A stretch of DNA of 64,000 nt from Anaerobacillus arseniciselenatis (lineage in GTDB: Bacteria; Bacillota; Bacilli; Bacillales; Anaerobacillaceae): contig NZ_MLQQ01000001.1 in NCBI RefSeq assembly GCF_001865995.1, positions 1-64,000 of the forward strand. The letters run 5' to 3'. Under the pieces are notes generated by a model. It was given only the letters and a program-made list of their open reading frames with translations. It made no database searches and was not told the origin of the DNA. Shown one piece after another: positions 19,001-27,363 of the stretch; positions within the stretch are counted from its first letter, which is position 1, and every line of letters starts with the position of its first letter. The translations under genes were made by a program, and so were the position numbers.

Positions 19001-19090
19001 TAATAACAAACGGTTAGAAAACTTTGCTAATCGCCAAAACTGGCAGAGGAGTTTGAGTTATTATATTTCTTTAATCTTTGTTTGTTATTA
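19001..19090 (+). ncRNA. Candidate branched RNA structure before secE
   Basis: TAATAACAAAC (19001-19011) and GTTTGTTATTA (19080-19090) are perfect 11-bp inverse complements. Between them GGTTAG pairs with CTAATC, and GCCA pairs with TGGC around AAAC. Together these give a closing stem with at least two inner hairpins. I do not recognise the family and there is no sequence of tRNA type. It lies in the rpmG-secE leader. Confidence 0.4.
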
Positions 19091-19148
19091 AAAGATAAAT
19101 GGTTCGCTTTAAAAGTAGTATCTATCTTAAAGGGCGGAGGTGGCTTTA

Positions 19149-19343
19149 ATGTCTGGAGCTGTTAAAAGAACGAGTGAATTTTTGCGAGATGTAGTCAAAG
19201 AATTAAAAAGGGTATCTTGGCCTACTCGTAAAGAACTAACTAGATATACTGGAGTAGTTGTTGCGACAGTTATATTTATCGCAATTTACTTTGCGGTTGT
19301 TGATATGGGAATTTCTAGTCTAGTGCGTTTAATTTTAGGATAA
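19149..19343 (+). CDS. secE: Preprotein translocase subunit SecE
   Basis: A 64-residue single-span membrane protein that clamps SecY in the translocon. The amphipathic segment FLRDVVKELKRVSWPTRKEL (~11-30) is the family signature, followed by one transmembrane helix (~37-60). ATG at 19149 is chosen over GTG at 19140, which lies within the ribosome binding site GGGCGGAGGTGG. nusG follows, as in most bacteria. Confidence 0.96.
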   Translation: MSGAVKRTSEFLRDVVKELKRVSWPTRKELTRYTGVVVATVIFIAIYFAVVDMGISSLVRLILG

Positions 19344-19345
19344 TT

Positions 19346-19378
19346 GGAGGGAAGGACGAAATAGTCCTATTCATTATG
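19346..19378 (+). promoter_or_regulatory. nusG ribosome binding site with intervening hairpin
   Basis: The only good Shine-Dalgarno sequence, GGAGGG at 19346-19351, is 24 nt from the ATG. Between them AGGAC (19353-19357) and GTCCT (19364-19368) form a hairpin with a 6-nt loop. Folding removes 16 nt and leaves an effective spacing of about 8 nt. The start itself is fixed by homology. Confidence 0.6.
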
Positions 19379-19909
19379 GAGAAAAATTGGTATGTAGTTC
19401 ATACTTACTCAGGTTATGAGAATAAAGTAAAAACAAATTTAGAAAAGCGTGTCGAGTCTATGAATATGGAAGACAAAATCTTCCGTGTGCTCGTTCCTGT
19501 TGAAGAAGAAACAGAAGTGAAAAACGGAAAATCTAAATCTGTTGTAAAGAAAGTGTTCCCGGGGTACGTAATTGTTGAAATGGTAATGACTGACGATTCT
19601 TGGTATGTTGTTAGAAATACACCAGGGGTAACTGGTTTTGTCGGTTCCTCTGGAGCGGGTTCAAAGCCGACACCGCTTTTACCTGAAGAAGTAGAAGCTA
19701 TTCTTCGCCAAATGGGCGTTGAAGAACCTCGTGCTGAAATTGACTTTGAGTTAAAAGAGTCAGTTAAGGTGAAAGAAGGTCCGTTTGCAAACTTCGTTGG
19801 TACCATTGAAGAAATTCAAGTTGATAAACAAAAGGTAAAAGTTCATGTAAATATGTTCGGACGTGAAACACCGGTAGAACTAGAGTTTACACAAGTTGAA
19901 AAATTGTAA
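19376..19909 (+). CDS. nusG: Transcription termination/antitermination factor NusG
   Basis: A 177-residue RNA polymerase elongation factor. The NGN domain begins MEKNWYVVHTYSGYENKV and holds FPGYVIVEM and the NTPGVTGFVG stretch; a linker leads to the C-terminal KOW domain (VKEGPFANFVGTIEEI, ~125-175). The start is set by the conserved N-terminus. It follows secE by 32 bases. The hairpin-bridged ribosome binding site may affect its translation. Confidence 0.96.
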   Translation: MEKNWYVVHTYSGYENKVKTNLEKRVESMNMEDKIFRVLVPVEEETEVKNGKSKSVVKKVFPGYVIVEMVMTDDSWYVVRNTPGVTGFVGSSGAGSKPTPLLPEEVEAILRQMGVEEPRAEIDFELKESVKVKEGPFANFVGTIEEIQVDKQKVKVHVNMFGRETPVELEFTQVEKL

Positions 19910-19921
19910 TCAAAATAAAAC

Positions 19922-19950
19922 TTGCTATTTGTTTTTTAAAGTGATAGAAT
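19922..19950 (+). promoter_or_regulatory. Promoter upstream of rplK
   Basis: TTGCTA at 19922-19927 and TAGAAT at 19945-19950 are 17 nt apart, just after nusG. A start here would give a leader containing the candidate L1 site. Confidence 0.65.
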
Positions 19951-20004
19951 TTTTATGTTCTTAACGCGAGTTTTGAACATAGCTTTTAAACAAAGAGCTA
20001 TCGA

Positions 20005-20038
20005 GTGGGAGGATCTAATATTAAGATCCGGTTACCAC
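20005..20038 (+). promoter_or_regulatory. Candidate L1-binding leader before rplK
   Basis: GTGGGAGGATCT at the 5' side and AGATCCGG, then ACCAC, at the 3' side form a stem-loop: GTGG pairs with CCAC and GGATCT with AGATCC. GTGGGAGG and the closing ACCAC copy the L1-binding helix of 23S rRNA as known from E. coli. L1 could therefore repress its own operon by mimicry. The same pattern recurs before rplA. Confidence 0.65.
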
Positions 20039-20064
20039 ATCACGGACTTAAGGAGGTGTGTCGC

Positions 20065-20490
20065 GTGGCTAAAAAGGTTATTAAAATGGTAAAATTACAA
20101 ATTCCTGCTGGTAAAGCAAACCCAGCACCGCCAGTTGGACCTGCATTAGGTCAAGCGGGAGTTAACATTATGGGATTCTGTAAAGAGTTTAACGCTCGTA
20201 CTGCTGATCAAGCTGGTTTAATTATCCCGGTAGAAATTACGGTATTTGAAGACCGTTCATTTACATTCATTACGAAAACTCCACCTGCTGCGGTTTTACT
20301 TAAAAAAGCAGCTGGTATCGAGAGTGGTTCTGGTGAACCAAACCGTAATAAAGTAGCAACAGTAAAGCGTGATAAAGTACGCGAAATCGCGGAAACGAAA
20401 ATGCCAGACCTTAACGCAGCTGATGTAGAAGCAGCTATGCGTATGGTAGAAGGTACTGCACGCAGCATGGGAATTACGATCGAAGACTAA
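20065..20490 (+). CDS. rplK: 50S ribosomal protein L11
   Basis: A 141-residue protein that binds the GTPase centre of 23S rRNA. The N-terminal [23 protein letters not shown] is diagnostic; the C-terminal RNA-binding domain ends [12 protein letters not shown]. An in-frame GTG at 20005 would place the L1-like leader inside the gene, so I chose GTG at 20065, preceded by AAGGAGGTG. A terminator and a repeat separate it from rplA. Confidence 0.96.
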   Translation: MAKKVIKMVKLQIPAGKANPAPPVGPALGQAGVNIMGFCKEFNARTADQAGLIIPVEITVFEDRSFTFITKTPPAAVLLKKAAGIESGSGEPNRNKVATVKRDKVREIAETKMPDLNAADVEAAMRMVEGTARSMGITIED

Positions 20491-20520
20491 TTCCTATCAG
20501 TTTGCAAGAAGGTAATGAGC

Positions 20521-20563
20521 GAGGTTGCGATTAGGTCTATTTATTTAGACTCGCAACCTTTAT
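20521..20563 (+). terminator. Terminator-like hairpin between rplK and rplA
   Basis: AGGTTGCGA pairs with TCGCAACCT, and inside it GTCTA pairs with TAGAC, ending in TTTATTT. In many Bacillaceae rplK and rplA are read together; here this hairpin would reduce read-through. Confidence 0.65.
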
Positions 20564-20580
20564 TTAAGAACAAATTTAGT

Positions 20581-20698
20581 TCTGAACCTGGAAAGCTGTC
20601 TAGCTCCAAGACTGCATCATGAGATACTTCATAGCAGTTTTGCGACGAGCAAGCGAAGTGGCGCAGGAACAGGCGCTAGGCGCCTTGCGCTTTTCTTA
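20581..20698 (+). repeat. GCGCTTTTCTT hairpin repeat upstream of rplA
   Basis: The element starts GAACCTGGAAAGCTGTCTAGCTCC and ends GGCGCTAGGCGCCTTGCGCTTTTCTTA (written here only as landmarks; 20581-20604 and 20672-20698). GGCGCTAGGCGCC is itself near-palindromic. The inner part contains GACTGC and GCAGTT arms that can pair. It ends at the first base of the L1-like site and points toward rplA. Confidence 0.7.
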
Positions 20699-20724
20699 GT
20701 GGGAGGTACTACCGCTAAAACCAC
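20699..20724 (+). promoter_or_regulatory. Candidate L1-binding leader before rplA
   Basis: GTGGGAGGTACTACC and CCAC form a small hairpin in which GTGG pairs with CCAC and GGTA with TACC. It shares GTGGGAGG and the closing ACCAC with the site before rplK and with the L1-binding helix of 23S rRNA. It sits 20 nt ahead of the rplA start, where L1 binding would hinder initiation. Confidence 0.6.
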
Positions 20725-20743
20725 AATCAAGGAGGAAATAAAA

Positions 20744-21439
20744 TTGGCTAAAAAAGGTAAAAAGTATCAAGAAGCTGTAAAGCTTGTTGATCGTACAAAA
20801 GTTTACTCTGCAGAAGAAGCATTAGAATTAGTTAAAAAGACTTCATCAGCATCTTTTGATGAAACAGTTGAAATCGCAGTTAGATTAGGGGTTGACCCTA
20901 AGAAAGCTGACCAACAAATTCGTGGAGCGGTTGTTCTTCCACACGGAACAGGTAAAACTCAACGTGTGTTAGTATTCGCAAAAGGCGAAAAAGCGAAAGA
21001 AGCAGAAGCTGCTGGCGCGGACTATGTTGGTGACGAAGACTACATTAACAAAATTCAACAAGGTTGGTTTGAGTTTGATGTAGTAGTAGCAACTCCTGAC
21101 ATGATGGGACAAGTTGGTAAACTTGGACGTGTATTAGGTCCTAAAGGTTTAATGCCAAACCCGAAAACAGGAACAGTTACTTTCGAAGTAGAAAAAGCTG
21201 TTAATGAAATCAAAGCTGGTAAGATTGAATATCGTGTAGATAAAGCTGGAAATATTCATGCTCCTATTGGGAAAGTTTCTTTTGGTACTGAAAAGTTAAT
21301 TGAAAACTTCTCAACAGTTGTTGACACTTTAATGAAAGTTAAGCCAGCAGCTGCAAAGGGAACTTACATGAAGAATATTGCAGTAGCATCAACAATGGGA
21401 CCTGGTGTAAAAGTTAACGTAGCTTCAGCTGTTAAATAA
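20744..21439 (+). CDS. rplA: 50S ribosomal protein L1
   Basis: A 231-residue two-domain protein forming the L1 stalk and, in several bacteria, repressing its own mRNA. Recognisable stretches are [17 protein letters not shown] at the start and [20 protein letters not shown] in domain II. The TTG at 20744 follows CAAGGAGG; the longer reading from 20699 would begin inside the L1-like hairpin. A GCGCTTTTCTT repeat and a terminator-like hairpin lie upstream. Confidence 0.96.
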   Translation: MAKKGKKYQEAVKLVDRTKVYSAEEALELVKKTSSASFDETVEIAVRLGVDPKKADQQIRGAVVLPHGTGKTQRVLVFAKGEKAKEAEAAGADYVGDEDYINKIQQGWFEFDVVVATPDMMGQVGKLGRVLGPKGLMPNPKTGTVTFEVEKAVNEIKAGKIEYRVDKAGNIHAPIGKVSFGTEKLIENFSTVVDTLMKVKPAAAKGTYMKNIAVASTMGPGVKVNVASAVK

Positions 21440-21612
21440 TAACAGTTGACTCTAATGTAATAACTCGATATACTAACCGTTGTGAATTGAATAGTTCATA
21501 CCGTAGACAGTAGGTGCACGCCAGTGCTTAATCTCCTACCGAGGTTTGTTAAAAGTTGATCTAATCACTATAACAATTACCTCTGTGTGTCTAAACATGG
21601 AGGTTTTTTATA
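21440..21612 (+). promoter_or_regulatory. L10 leader with attenuator
   Basis: The segment around 21500-21545 (GTAGACAGTAGGTGC, then CTTAATCTCCTACCGAGGT) matches the conserved core of the Firmicute L10(L12)4-binding leader. It is followed by an intrinsic terminator: ACCTCTGTG (21579-21587) pairs with CATGGAGGT (21596-21604), then TTTTTT. Excess L10/L12 complex is expected to lower expression of rplJ-rplL. Confidence 0.85.
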
Positions 21613-21669
21613 TGAAGGGTCACCTCATTTTGTGCGGTATGGTTTTATTAATCATAGGAGGTGTAAATT

Positions 21670-22167
21670 ATGAGCGTACGTGAACAAAAACAACAAGTAG
21701 TATCGGAAATCGCTAGTAAACTTCGTGAAAGTAAATCAACTGTAGTTGTTGACTATCGTGGGTTAAACGTAACCGAGGTTACTGAGTTGCGTAAGCAGCT
21801 TCGTGAAGCGAATGTTGATTTCAAAGTTTATAAAAATACGATGACACGTCGTGCGACTGCAGAGGTTGAATTAACTGAGCTTGATGAAGTGTTAGTTGGA
21901 CCAAACGCAATTGCGTTTAGTAACGATGATGTAATCGCTCCAGCTAAAATTATTAACGAATTTGCTAAAAAGCATGAAGCGTTAGAAATTAAAGCTGGTG
22001 TTATTGAAGGACGATTTGCTTCTGTTGAAGATGTTAAAGCACTTGCAGAGCTTCCTTCAAGAGACGGATTATTATCTATGTTACTTAGCGTTCTTCAAGC
22101 TCCAATGCGTAACTTTGCATTGGCTACAAAAGCTGTTGCTGATCAAAAAGAAGAACAAGGTGCTTAA
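21670..22167 (+). CDS. rplJ: 50S ribosomal protein L10
   Basis: A 165-residue stalk protein that anchors L12 dimers. The N-terminal RNA-binding domain includes [20 protein letters not shown] (~27-46); the C-terminal helix is the L12 platform. ATAGGAGGTG precedes the ATG. It is translated from the L10-leader mRNA together with rplL. Length is typical of Bacillaceae. Confidence 0.96.
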   Translation: MSVREQKQQVVSEIASKLRESKSTVVVDYRGLNVTEVTELRKQLREANVDFKVYKNTMTRRATAEVELTELDEVLVGPNAIAFSNDDVIAPAKIINEFAKKHEALEIKAGVIEGRFASVEDVKALAELPSRDGLLSMLLSVLQAPMRNFALATKAVADQKEEQGA

Positions 22168-22224
22168 TCTAGTTTAACGGAAATAAAAAATTAAAATTAA
22201 CTTACTATTAGGAGGAAATATAAA

Positions 22225-22587
22225 ATGAGTAAAGATCAAATCATTGAAGCGATTAAAGAAATGTCAGTTTTAGAATTAAACGATCTTGTAAAAGCGATCG
22301 AAGAAGAGTTTGGTGTAACTGCTGCTGCTCCTGTAGCTGTAGCTGGTGGCGGCGGTGCTGCTGAAGCTGCTGAGCAAACTGAATTCGACGTAATTCTAGA
22401 GTCTGCTGGTGGATCTAAGATCAACGTAATTAAAGTTGTTCGTGAAATCACTGGTTTAGGATTAAAAGAAGCTAAAGCATTAGTTGATGGTGCTCCAACT
22501 CCAGTTAAAGAAGGTGCTTCTAAAGAAGAAGCTGACGAAATCAAAGGTAAGCTTGAAGAAGCGGGAGCTTCTGTAGAAGTTAAGTAA
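22225..22587 (+). CDS. rplL: 50S ribosomal protein L7/L12
   Basis: A 120-residue acidic stalk protein that recruits translation GTPases. The N-terminal dimerisation domain (~1-35) is followed by an Ala/Gly-rich hinge ([17 protein letters not shown]) and a globular C-terminal domain with [26 protein letters not shown] is well placed upstream. A strong terminator follows, which separates it from ybxB. Confidence 0.96.
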   Translation: MSKDQIIEAIKEMSVLELNDLVKAIEEEFGVTAAAPVAVAGGGGAAEAAEQTEFDVILESAGGSKINVIKVVREITGLGLKEAKALVDGAPTPVKEGASKEEADEIKGKLEEAGASVEVK

Positions 22588-22593
22588 TAATGA

Positions 22594-22624
22594 AAAAAAG
22601 CTCGCATTTATGCGAGCTTTTTAT
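22594..22624 (+). terminator. Intrinsic terminator after rplL
   Basis: AAAGCTCGCA and TGCGAGCTTT form a perfect 10-bp stem with a 4-nt loop, followed by TTAT. Confidence 0.9.
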
Positions 22625-22659
22625 TTTAGTTTTAGCTAATAGTCGAATGATATCTTCGA

Positions 22660-22690
22660 AGTGATACTGAGAGTAACTCAAAACTCGTAT
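22660..22690. repeat. Remnant of the heptamer repeat after rplL
   Basis: CTTCGAAGTGATACTGAGAG is followed by TAACTCAAAACTCG. It holds the central TCGAAG motif and about one and a half CTCAAAA units, but no clear left arm. I read it as a decayed copy of the heptamer family. It lies just after a terminator, as several others do. Confidence 0.5.
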
Positions 22691-22750
22691 ATGTTTTAGT
22701 AATTTAAGTAATAATGAATATTGGTGTACATAGAAAAGGTGTGATTAAAG

Positions 22751-23353
22751 ATGTCTGATCATTATTATTCAGAAAAGCCTTCTGTCGAAAGTTCACGAAG
22801 AAATTGGGAAGTCGATTTAAGAGGACGAAAAATGTCGTTTACGTCAGATGCTGGTGTTTTTTCAAAAAATGAAGTTGATTTTGGTTCAAGGTTATTACTA
22901 GACTATTATCTTTTTCCTGAAAAGAGCGGAAAAATTTTGGATATTGGTTGCGGATATGGAACAATCGGTTTGACGCTAGCGAAGGAAAAGCCAGACTGGG
23001 AATTTACTTTAATTGATATTAATGAGAGAGCACTAGAGTTGTCTAAATTAAATGCGGAGTTAAATAAGGTTGAGAATGTTACTGTGAAAAAAAGTGACTT
23101 ATTAAGTGAAGTAAAAGAAGAGAAGTTTGCTTCAATATTATCTAATCCTCCGATTAGAGCCGGGAAAAAAGTGGTTCACCAATTATTTGAGGAAGCGTGC
23201 AATTGTCTAGAGGATTGTGGTGAGCTTTGGATCGTTATTCAAAAAAAACAAGGTGCTCCTTCAGCGTTAGAAAAATTAAAGACGCTGTTTAATGAAGTGA
23301 CTGTTGAGAAGAAATCCAAAGGTTATTATATCATCAAGGCAAAAAAATGTTGA
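22751..23353 (+). CDS. ybxB: Class I SAM-dependent methyltransferase, RsmC-like (YbxB)
   Basis: A 200-residue methyltransferase. Motif I LDIGCGYGTIGLTL (~62) binds SAM, and SNPPIRAG (~130) is the NPP[FYI] motif used by N-methyltransferases of nucleic acid bases. The position between rplL and rpoB and the similarity to RsmC suggest methylation of an rRNA guanine, but the target is not established. GAAAAGGTG precedes the ATG. Confidence 0.88.
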   Translation: MSDHYYSEKPSVESSRRNWEVDLRGRKMSFTSDAGVFSKNEVDFGSRLLLDYYLFPEKSGKILDIGCGYGTIGLTLAKEKPDWEFTLIDINERALELSKLNAELNKVENVTVKKSDLLSEVKEEKFASILSNPPIRAGKKVVHQLFEEACNCLEDCGELWIVIQKKQGAPSALEKLKTLFNEVTVEKKSKGYYIIKAKKC

Positions 23354-23378
23354 CTTTGAAAATCGTTTGTGGTAGTGT
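23350..23378 (+). promoter_or_regulatory. Candidate promoter upstream of rpoB
   Basis: TTGACT at 23350-23355 (overlapping the ybxB stop) and TAGTGT at 23373-23378 are 17 nt apart. The -10 match is modest. It would give a leader of roughly 400 nt before rpoB. Confidence 0.5.
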
Positions 23379-23781
23379 TATTTAATGCGTATGAATGCCG
23401 TTTTACACTAGTTCTCCAAAAAGTCAACTATATTTTTTTGTATATAAAGCCATTTTTTAGGGTAGACTTATACAATTAAAAATGTCTTTTATCGGCTTTT
23501 GGATACTTTCTTAAAAATAGGGAAATATTTCAGATTTGCCGAAATGGATGAACTTGTTTAAAACAAATGGTCTTTTGATATTAAAAGGCCTTTATGAATT
23601 GTGGTTTTTTAGTAAAACCCTTTTTCTTTTTATCTTCATAAAAAGAAAAGAAAAACTAAACAAACCTTTTAACGATATAGCTTTGTAAAAGGATTACAGT
23701 ATAAGCAAAACTAAGGATTTCGGCAATCTTCAATTGTCGAAAAGCCAAGTTTTTCTAATATAGATTTAAGGGGTGAATCAG
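23379..23781 (+). other. Long rpoB leader region with hairpins
   Basis: No gene is seen. A perfect 12-bp stem, TTTTCTTTTTAT (23622-23633) with ATAAAAAGAAAA (23638-23649) and a CTTC loop, is the strongest structure; AAAAGGCCTTT near 23583-23593 is a short palindrome followed by a T-rich stretch. These could be attenuation or processing sites ahead of rpoB. Confidence 0.45.
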
Positions 23782-26700
23782 TTGACAGGTCAACTAGTTC
23801 AGTATGGACGACACCGCCAACGAAGAAGTTACGCTAGGATTAAGGAAGTATTAGAATTACCTAATCTTATTGAGATTCAAACGGCTTCTTATCAATGGTT
23901 TCTTGATGAGGGTTTACGAGAAATGTTTCAAGACATCTCTCCGATTCAAGATTTTACAGGAAACTTAATTTTGGAGTTTATTGATTACAGTTTAGGTGAG
24001 CCTAAATACTCTGTAGAAGAGTCGAAAGAACGAGACGTTACATATGCAGCTCCCCTAAGAGTAAAGGTGCGTCTAATTAATAAGGAAACGGGAGAAGTAA
24101 AAGAACAAGAAGTCTTTATGGGTGACTTCCCACTAATGACAGATACAGGTACTTTTGTTATTAATGGTGCGGAACGTGTTATTGTTTCACAGCTTGTTCG
24201 TTCTCCAAGTGTTTATTATAGTAAGAAAATCGATAAAAACGGAAAGAGTGGTTTTACAGCAACTGTAATTCCAAACCGTGGAGCATGGTTAGAGCTAGAA
24301 ACAGATGCAAAAGACGTAGTTTATGTCCGAATTGACCGTACAAGGAAAATTCCTGTAACAGTTCTATTACGCGCTTTAGGATTTGGGTCTGATCAAGAGA
24401 TCATTGATCTATTAGGCGAAGATGAATATTTAAGAAATTCATTGGATAAAGACAATACTGACGGAACGGAGAAAGCTCTTTTAGAAATTTATGAGCGACT
24501 TCGTCCTGGAGAACCTCCTACAGTTGATAATGCAAAGAGCTTATTAGAATCGCGTTTCTTTGATCCGAAGCGTTATGATCTAGCAAGTGTAGGGCGTTAT
24601 AAAATTAATAAAAAATTACACATTAAGAATCGTCTCTTTAATCAACGTTTAGCTGAAACGCTAATTGATCCTGAAACAGGGGAAGTACTAGCCGAAGAAG
24701 GAGTAATTATCGATAGACGTCTACTCGATCGCTTACTTCCTTATTTGGAGAATAATGTTGGTTTTAGAAATGTAACCTTGCGTGATGGTGTAATTGAAGA
24801 AGGTGAAGTTGCTTTACAATCGATTAAAGTATTTTCACCGAATAAGAAAGAAGAAGATGAACCGATTAATGTGATCGGTAACGGCAATGTAGAAAATTCG
24901 ATTAAAAATATCACCCCAGCCGATATTATTGCTTCTATAAACTATTTCTTCAATCTACTACACGGAATTGGAGATACAGATGATATTGATCATTTAGGTA
25001 ACCGCCGACTTCGTTCAGTAGGGGAATTGTTACAGAACCAATTTAGAATTGGGCTCTCAAGAATGGAGAGAGTGGTACGTGAGCGTATGAGTATTCAAGA
25101 TGCGAATATGATCACACCACAAGCGTTAATTAATATTCGTCCGGTGATCGCTTCTATTAAAGAGTTCTTTGGAAGCTCTCAGCTTTCTCAATTTATGGAT
25201 CAGACAAACCCGTTAGCAGAGTTAACTCATAAACGTCGTTTATCTGCATTAGGGCCTGGTGGTTTAACGAGAGAGCGCGCAGGCTTTGAAGTTCGTGACG
25301 TTCACTACTCACACTACGGTCGCATGTGTCCAATTGAGACGCCAGAGGGACCGAACATTGGGTTGATTAACTCACTTTCTTCTTATGCAAAAGTAAATCA
25401 ATTTGGTTTTATGGAAACACCTTATCGTCGTGTTGACCCTGAAACCGGAAAAGTAACTGAACGCATGGATTACTTAACTGCGGACGAAGAAGATAACTAT
25501 GTAGTTGCACAGGCGAACGCGAAATTAGCTGACGATGGTTCATTTATAGATGAAAATATCATTGCGCGTTTCCGTGGAGAAAACACGATTGTTAAGCGTG
25601 ATCGTATCGATTATATGGATGTATCACCAAAACAAGTTGTTTCTGCGGCAACTGCTTGTATTCCGTTCTTAGAAAATGATGACTCAAACCGTGCTCTTAT
25701 GGGTGCGAACATGCAACGTCAAGCAGTGCCATTACTTCAACCACAGTCACCGCTAGTAGGAACGGGTATGGAACACGTTTCTGCAAAAGACTCAGGTGCA
25801 GCAGTTGTAGCTAGGTATAATGGGATTGTAGAACGTGTATCAGCTAAGTCAGTTCATGTACGTCGTCTTTTAGAAGTAGATGGAAAAGAAGTGAAAGGTG
25901 ACCTTGATAAATATAACCTTTTAAAATATATCCGTTCTAACCAAGGAACTTGTTATAATCAACGACCTATCGTAAGTGAAGGAGATGTCGTTACAAAAGG
26001 TGAAATCTTAGCAGATGGCCCATCGATGGAACAAGGTGAACTTGCCCTTGGACGTAATGTTCTTGTCGGATTTATGACATGGGAAGGTTTCAACTATGAG
26101 GATGCGATTATTTTAAGTGAGCGTCTAGTAAAAGACGATGTTTATACGTCTATTCATATTGAAGAATATGAATCTGAGGCTCGTGATACGAAGCTTGGAC
26201 CTGAAGAAATTACTCGCGACATCCCTAACGTCGGTGAAGATGCTCTACGTAACTTAGATGAGCGAGGTATTATCAGAGTCGGTGCAGAAGTAAAAGATGG
26301 AGACATTCTTGTAGGTAAAGTAACACCAAAAGGGGTAACAGAACTTACAGCAGAAGAACGTCTTTTACATGCAATTTTTGGTGAAAAAGCAAGAGAAGTC
26401 CGAGATACTTCACTTCGGGCGCCTCACGGTGGAGATGGGATCATCCTAGATGTGAAAGTTTTCAATCGTGAAGATGGTGACGAGCTTCCGCCTGGTGTAA
26501 ATCAGCTAGTTCGTGTTTATATCGTTCAAAAACGTAAAATTCATGAAGGTGACAAAATGGCTGGACGTCACGGTAACAAAGGTGTTATTTCTAGAATTAT
26601 GCCAGAAGAAGATATGCCTTATTTACCTGATGGAACGCCAATCGATATCATGCTTAATCCACTTGGGGTACCTTCGCGTATGAACATCGGACAAGTGCTT

Positions 26701-27324
26701 GAGCTACATTTAGGAATGGCTGCAAGAAAGCTTGGAATTCATGTCGCTTCTCCTGTATTTGATGGTGCTAGTGAGGAAGATGTTTGGGGAACCATTGCTG
26801 AAGCAGGAATGGCAAGAGACGGTAAAACAGTTCTCTATGATGGAAGAACAGGAGAGCCGTTTGATAACCGTATATCTGTCGGTATCATGTACATGATTAA
26901 GCTAGCTCACATGGTTGATGACAAACTTCATGCGAGATCTACAGGGCCATACTCACTAGTTACGCAACAGCCACTAGGCGGTAAAGCACAATTTGGTGGA
27001 CAACGCTTCGGTGAGATGGAAGTATGGGCACTTGAAGCATACGGTGCAGCATATACATTGCAAGAGATTCTGACAGTTAAGTCAGATGATGTCATTGGTC
27101 GTGTGAAAACGTATGAAGCGATTGTTAAAGGTGAAAATGTCCCTGAACCTGGTGTTCCAGAGTCGTTTAAAGTATTAATTAAAGAACTTCAAAGTTTGGG
27201 TATGGATGTCAAGATGTTATCGAGCAACGAAGAAGAAATTGAGATGCGTGATCTTGATGATGAAGAAGATCAAACGAATGAAAAGCTTAATTTAAATGTT
27301 GAAACAACGGAATCTAACGGATAA
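23782..27324 (+). CDS. rpoB: RNA polymerase beta subunit
   Basis: A 1180-residue catalytic subunit. The rifampicin-binding region reads [20 protein letters not shown] with the usual susceptible residues. [13 protein letters not shown] and the C-terminal [20 protein letters not shown] form active-centre contacts. The tail is acidic, as in Bacillus. TTG at 23782 (protein [17 protein letters not shown]) follows AAGGGGTG; an in-frame GTG at 23773 lies in that binding site. B. subtilis rpoB also uses TTG. Confidence 0.97.
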   Translation: MTGQLVQYGRHRQRRSYARIKEVLELPNLIEIQTASYQWFLDEGLREMFQDISPIQDFTGNLILEFIDYSLGEPKYSVEESKERDVTYAAPLRVKVRLINKETGEVKEQEVFMGDFPLMTDTGTFVINGAERVIVSQLVRSPSVYYSKKIDKNGKSGFTATVIPNRGAWLELETDAKDVVYVRIDRTRKIPVTVLLRALGFGSDQEIIDLLGEDEYLRNSLDKDNTDGTEKALLEIYERLRPGEPPTVDNAKSLLESRFFDPKRYDLASVGRYKINKKLHIKNRLFNQRLAETLIDPETGEVLAEEGVIIDRRLLDRLLPYLENNVGFRNVTLRDGVIEEGEVALQSIKVFSPNKKEEDEPINVIGNGNVENSIKNITPADIIASINYFFNLLHGIGDTDDIDHLGNRRLRSVGELLQNQFRIGLSRMERVVRERMSIQDANMITPQALINIRPVIASIKEFFGSSQLSQFMDQTNPLAELTHKRRLSALGPGGLTRERAGFEVRDVHYSHYGRMCPIETPEGPNIGLINSLSSYAKVNQFGFMETPYRRVDPETGKVTERMDYLTADEEDNYVVAQANAKLADDGSFIDENIIARFRGENTIVKRDRIDYMDVSPKQVVSAATACIPFLENDDSNRALMGANMQRQAVPLLQPQSPLVGTGMEHVSAKDSGAAVVARYNGIVERVSAKSVHVRRLLEVDGKEVKGDLDKYNLLKYIRSNQGTCYNQRPIVSEGDVVTKGEILADGPSMEQGELALGRNVLVGFMTWEGFNYEDAIILSERLVKDDVYTSIHIEEYESEARDTKLGPEEITRDIPNVGEDALRNLDERGIIRVGAEVKDGDILVGKVTPKGVTELTAEERLLHAIFGEKAREVRDTSLRAPHGGDGIILDVKVFNREDGDELPPGVNQLVRVYIVQKRKIHEGDKMAGRHGNKGVISRIMPEEDMPYLPDGTPIDIMLNPLGVPSRMNIGQVLELHLGMAARKLGIHVASPVFDGASEEDVWGTIAEAGMARDGKTVLYDGRTGEPFDNRISVGIMYMIKLAHMVDDKLHARSTGPYSLVTQQPLGGKAQFGGQRFGEMEVWALEAYGAAYTLQEILTVKSDDVIGRVKTYEAIVKGENVPEPGVPESFKVLIKELQSLGMDVKMLSSNEEEIEMRDLDDEEDQTNEKLNLNVETTESNG

Positions 27325-27363
27325 TAATCGTAGAACCTGAAAGCCGAAAGGGAGGTTGACCCT

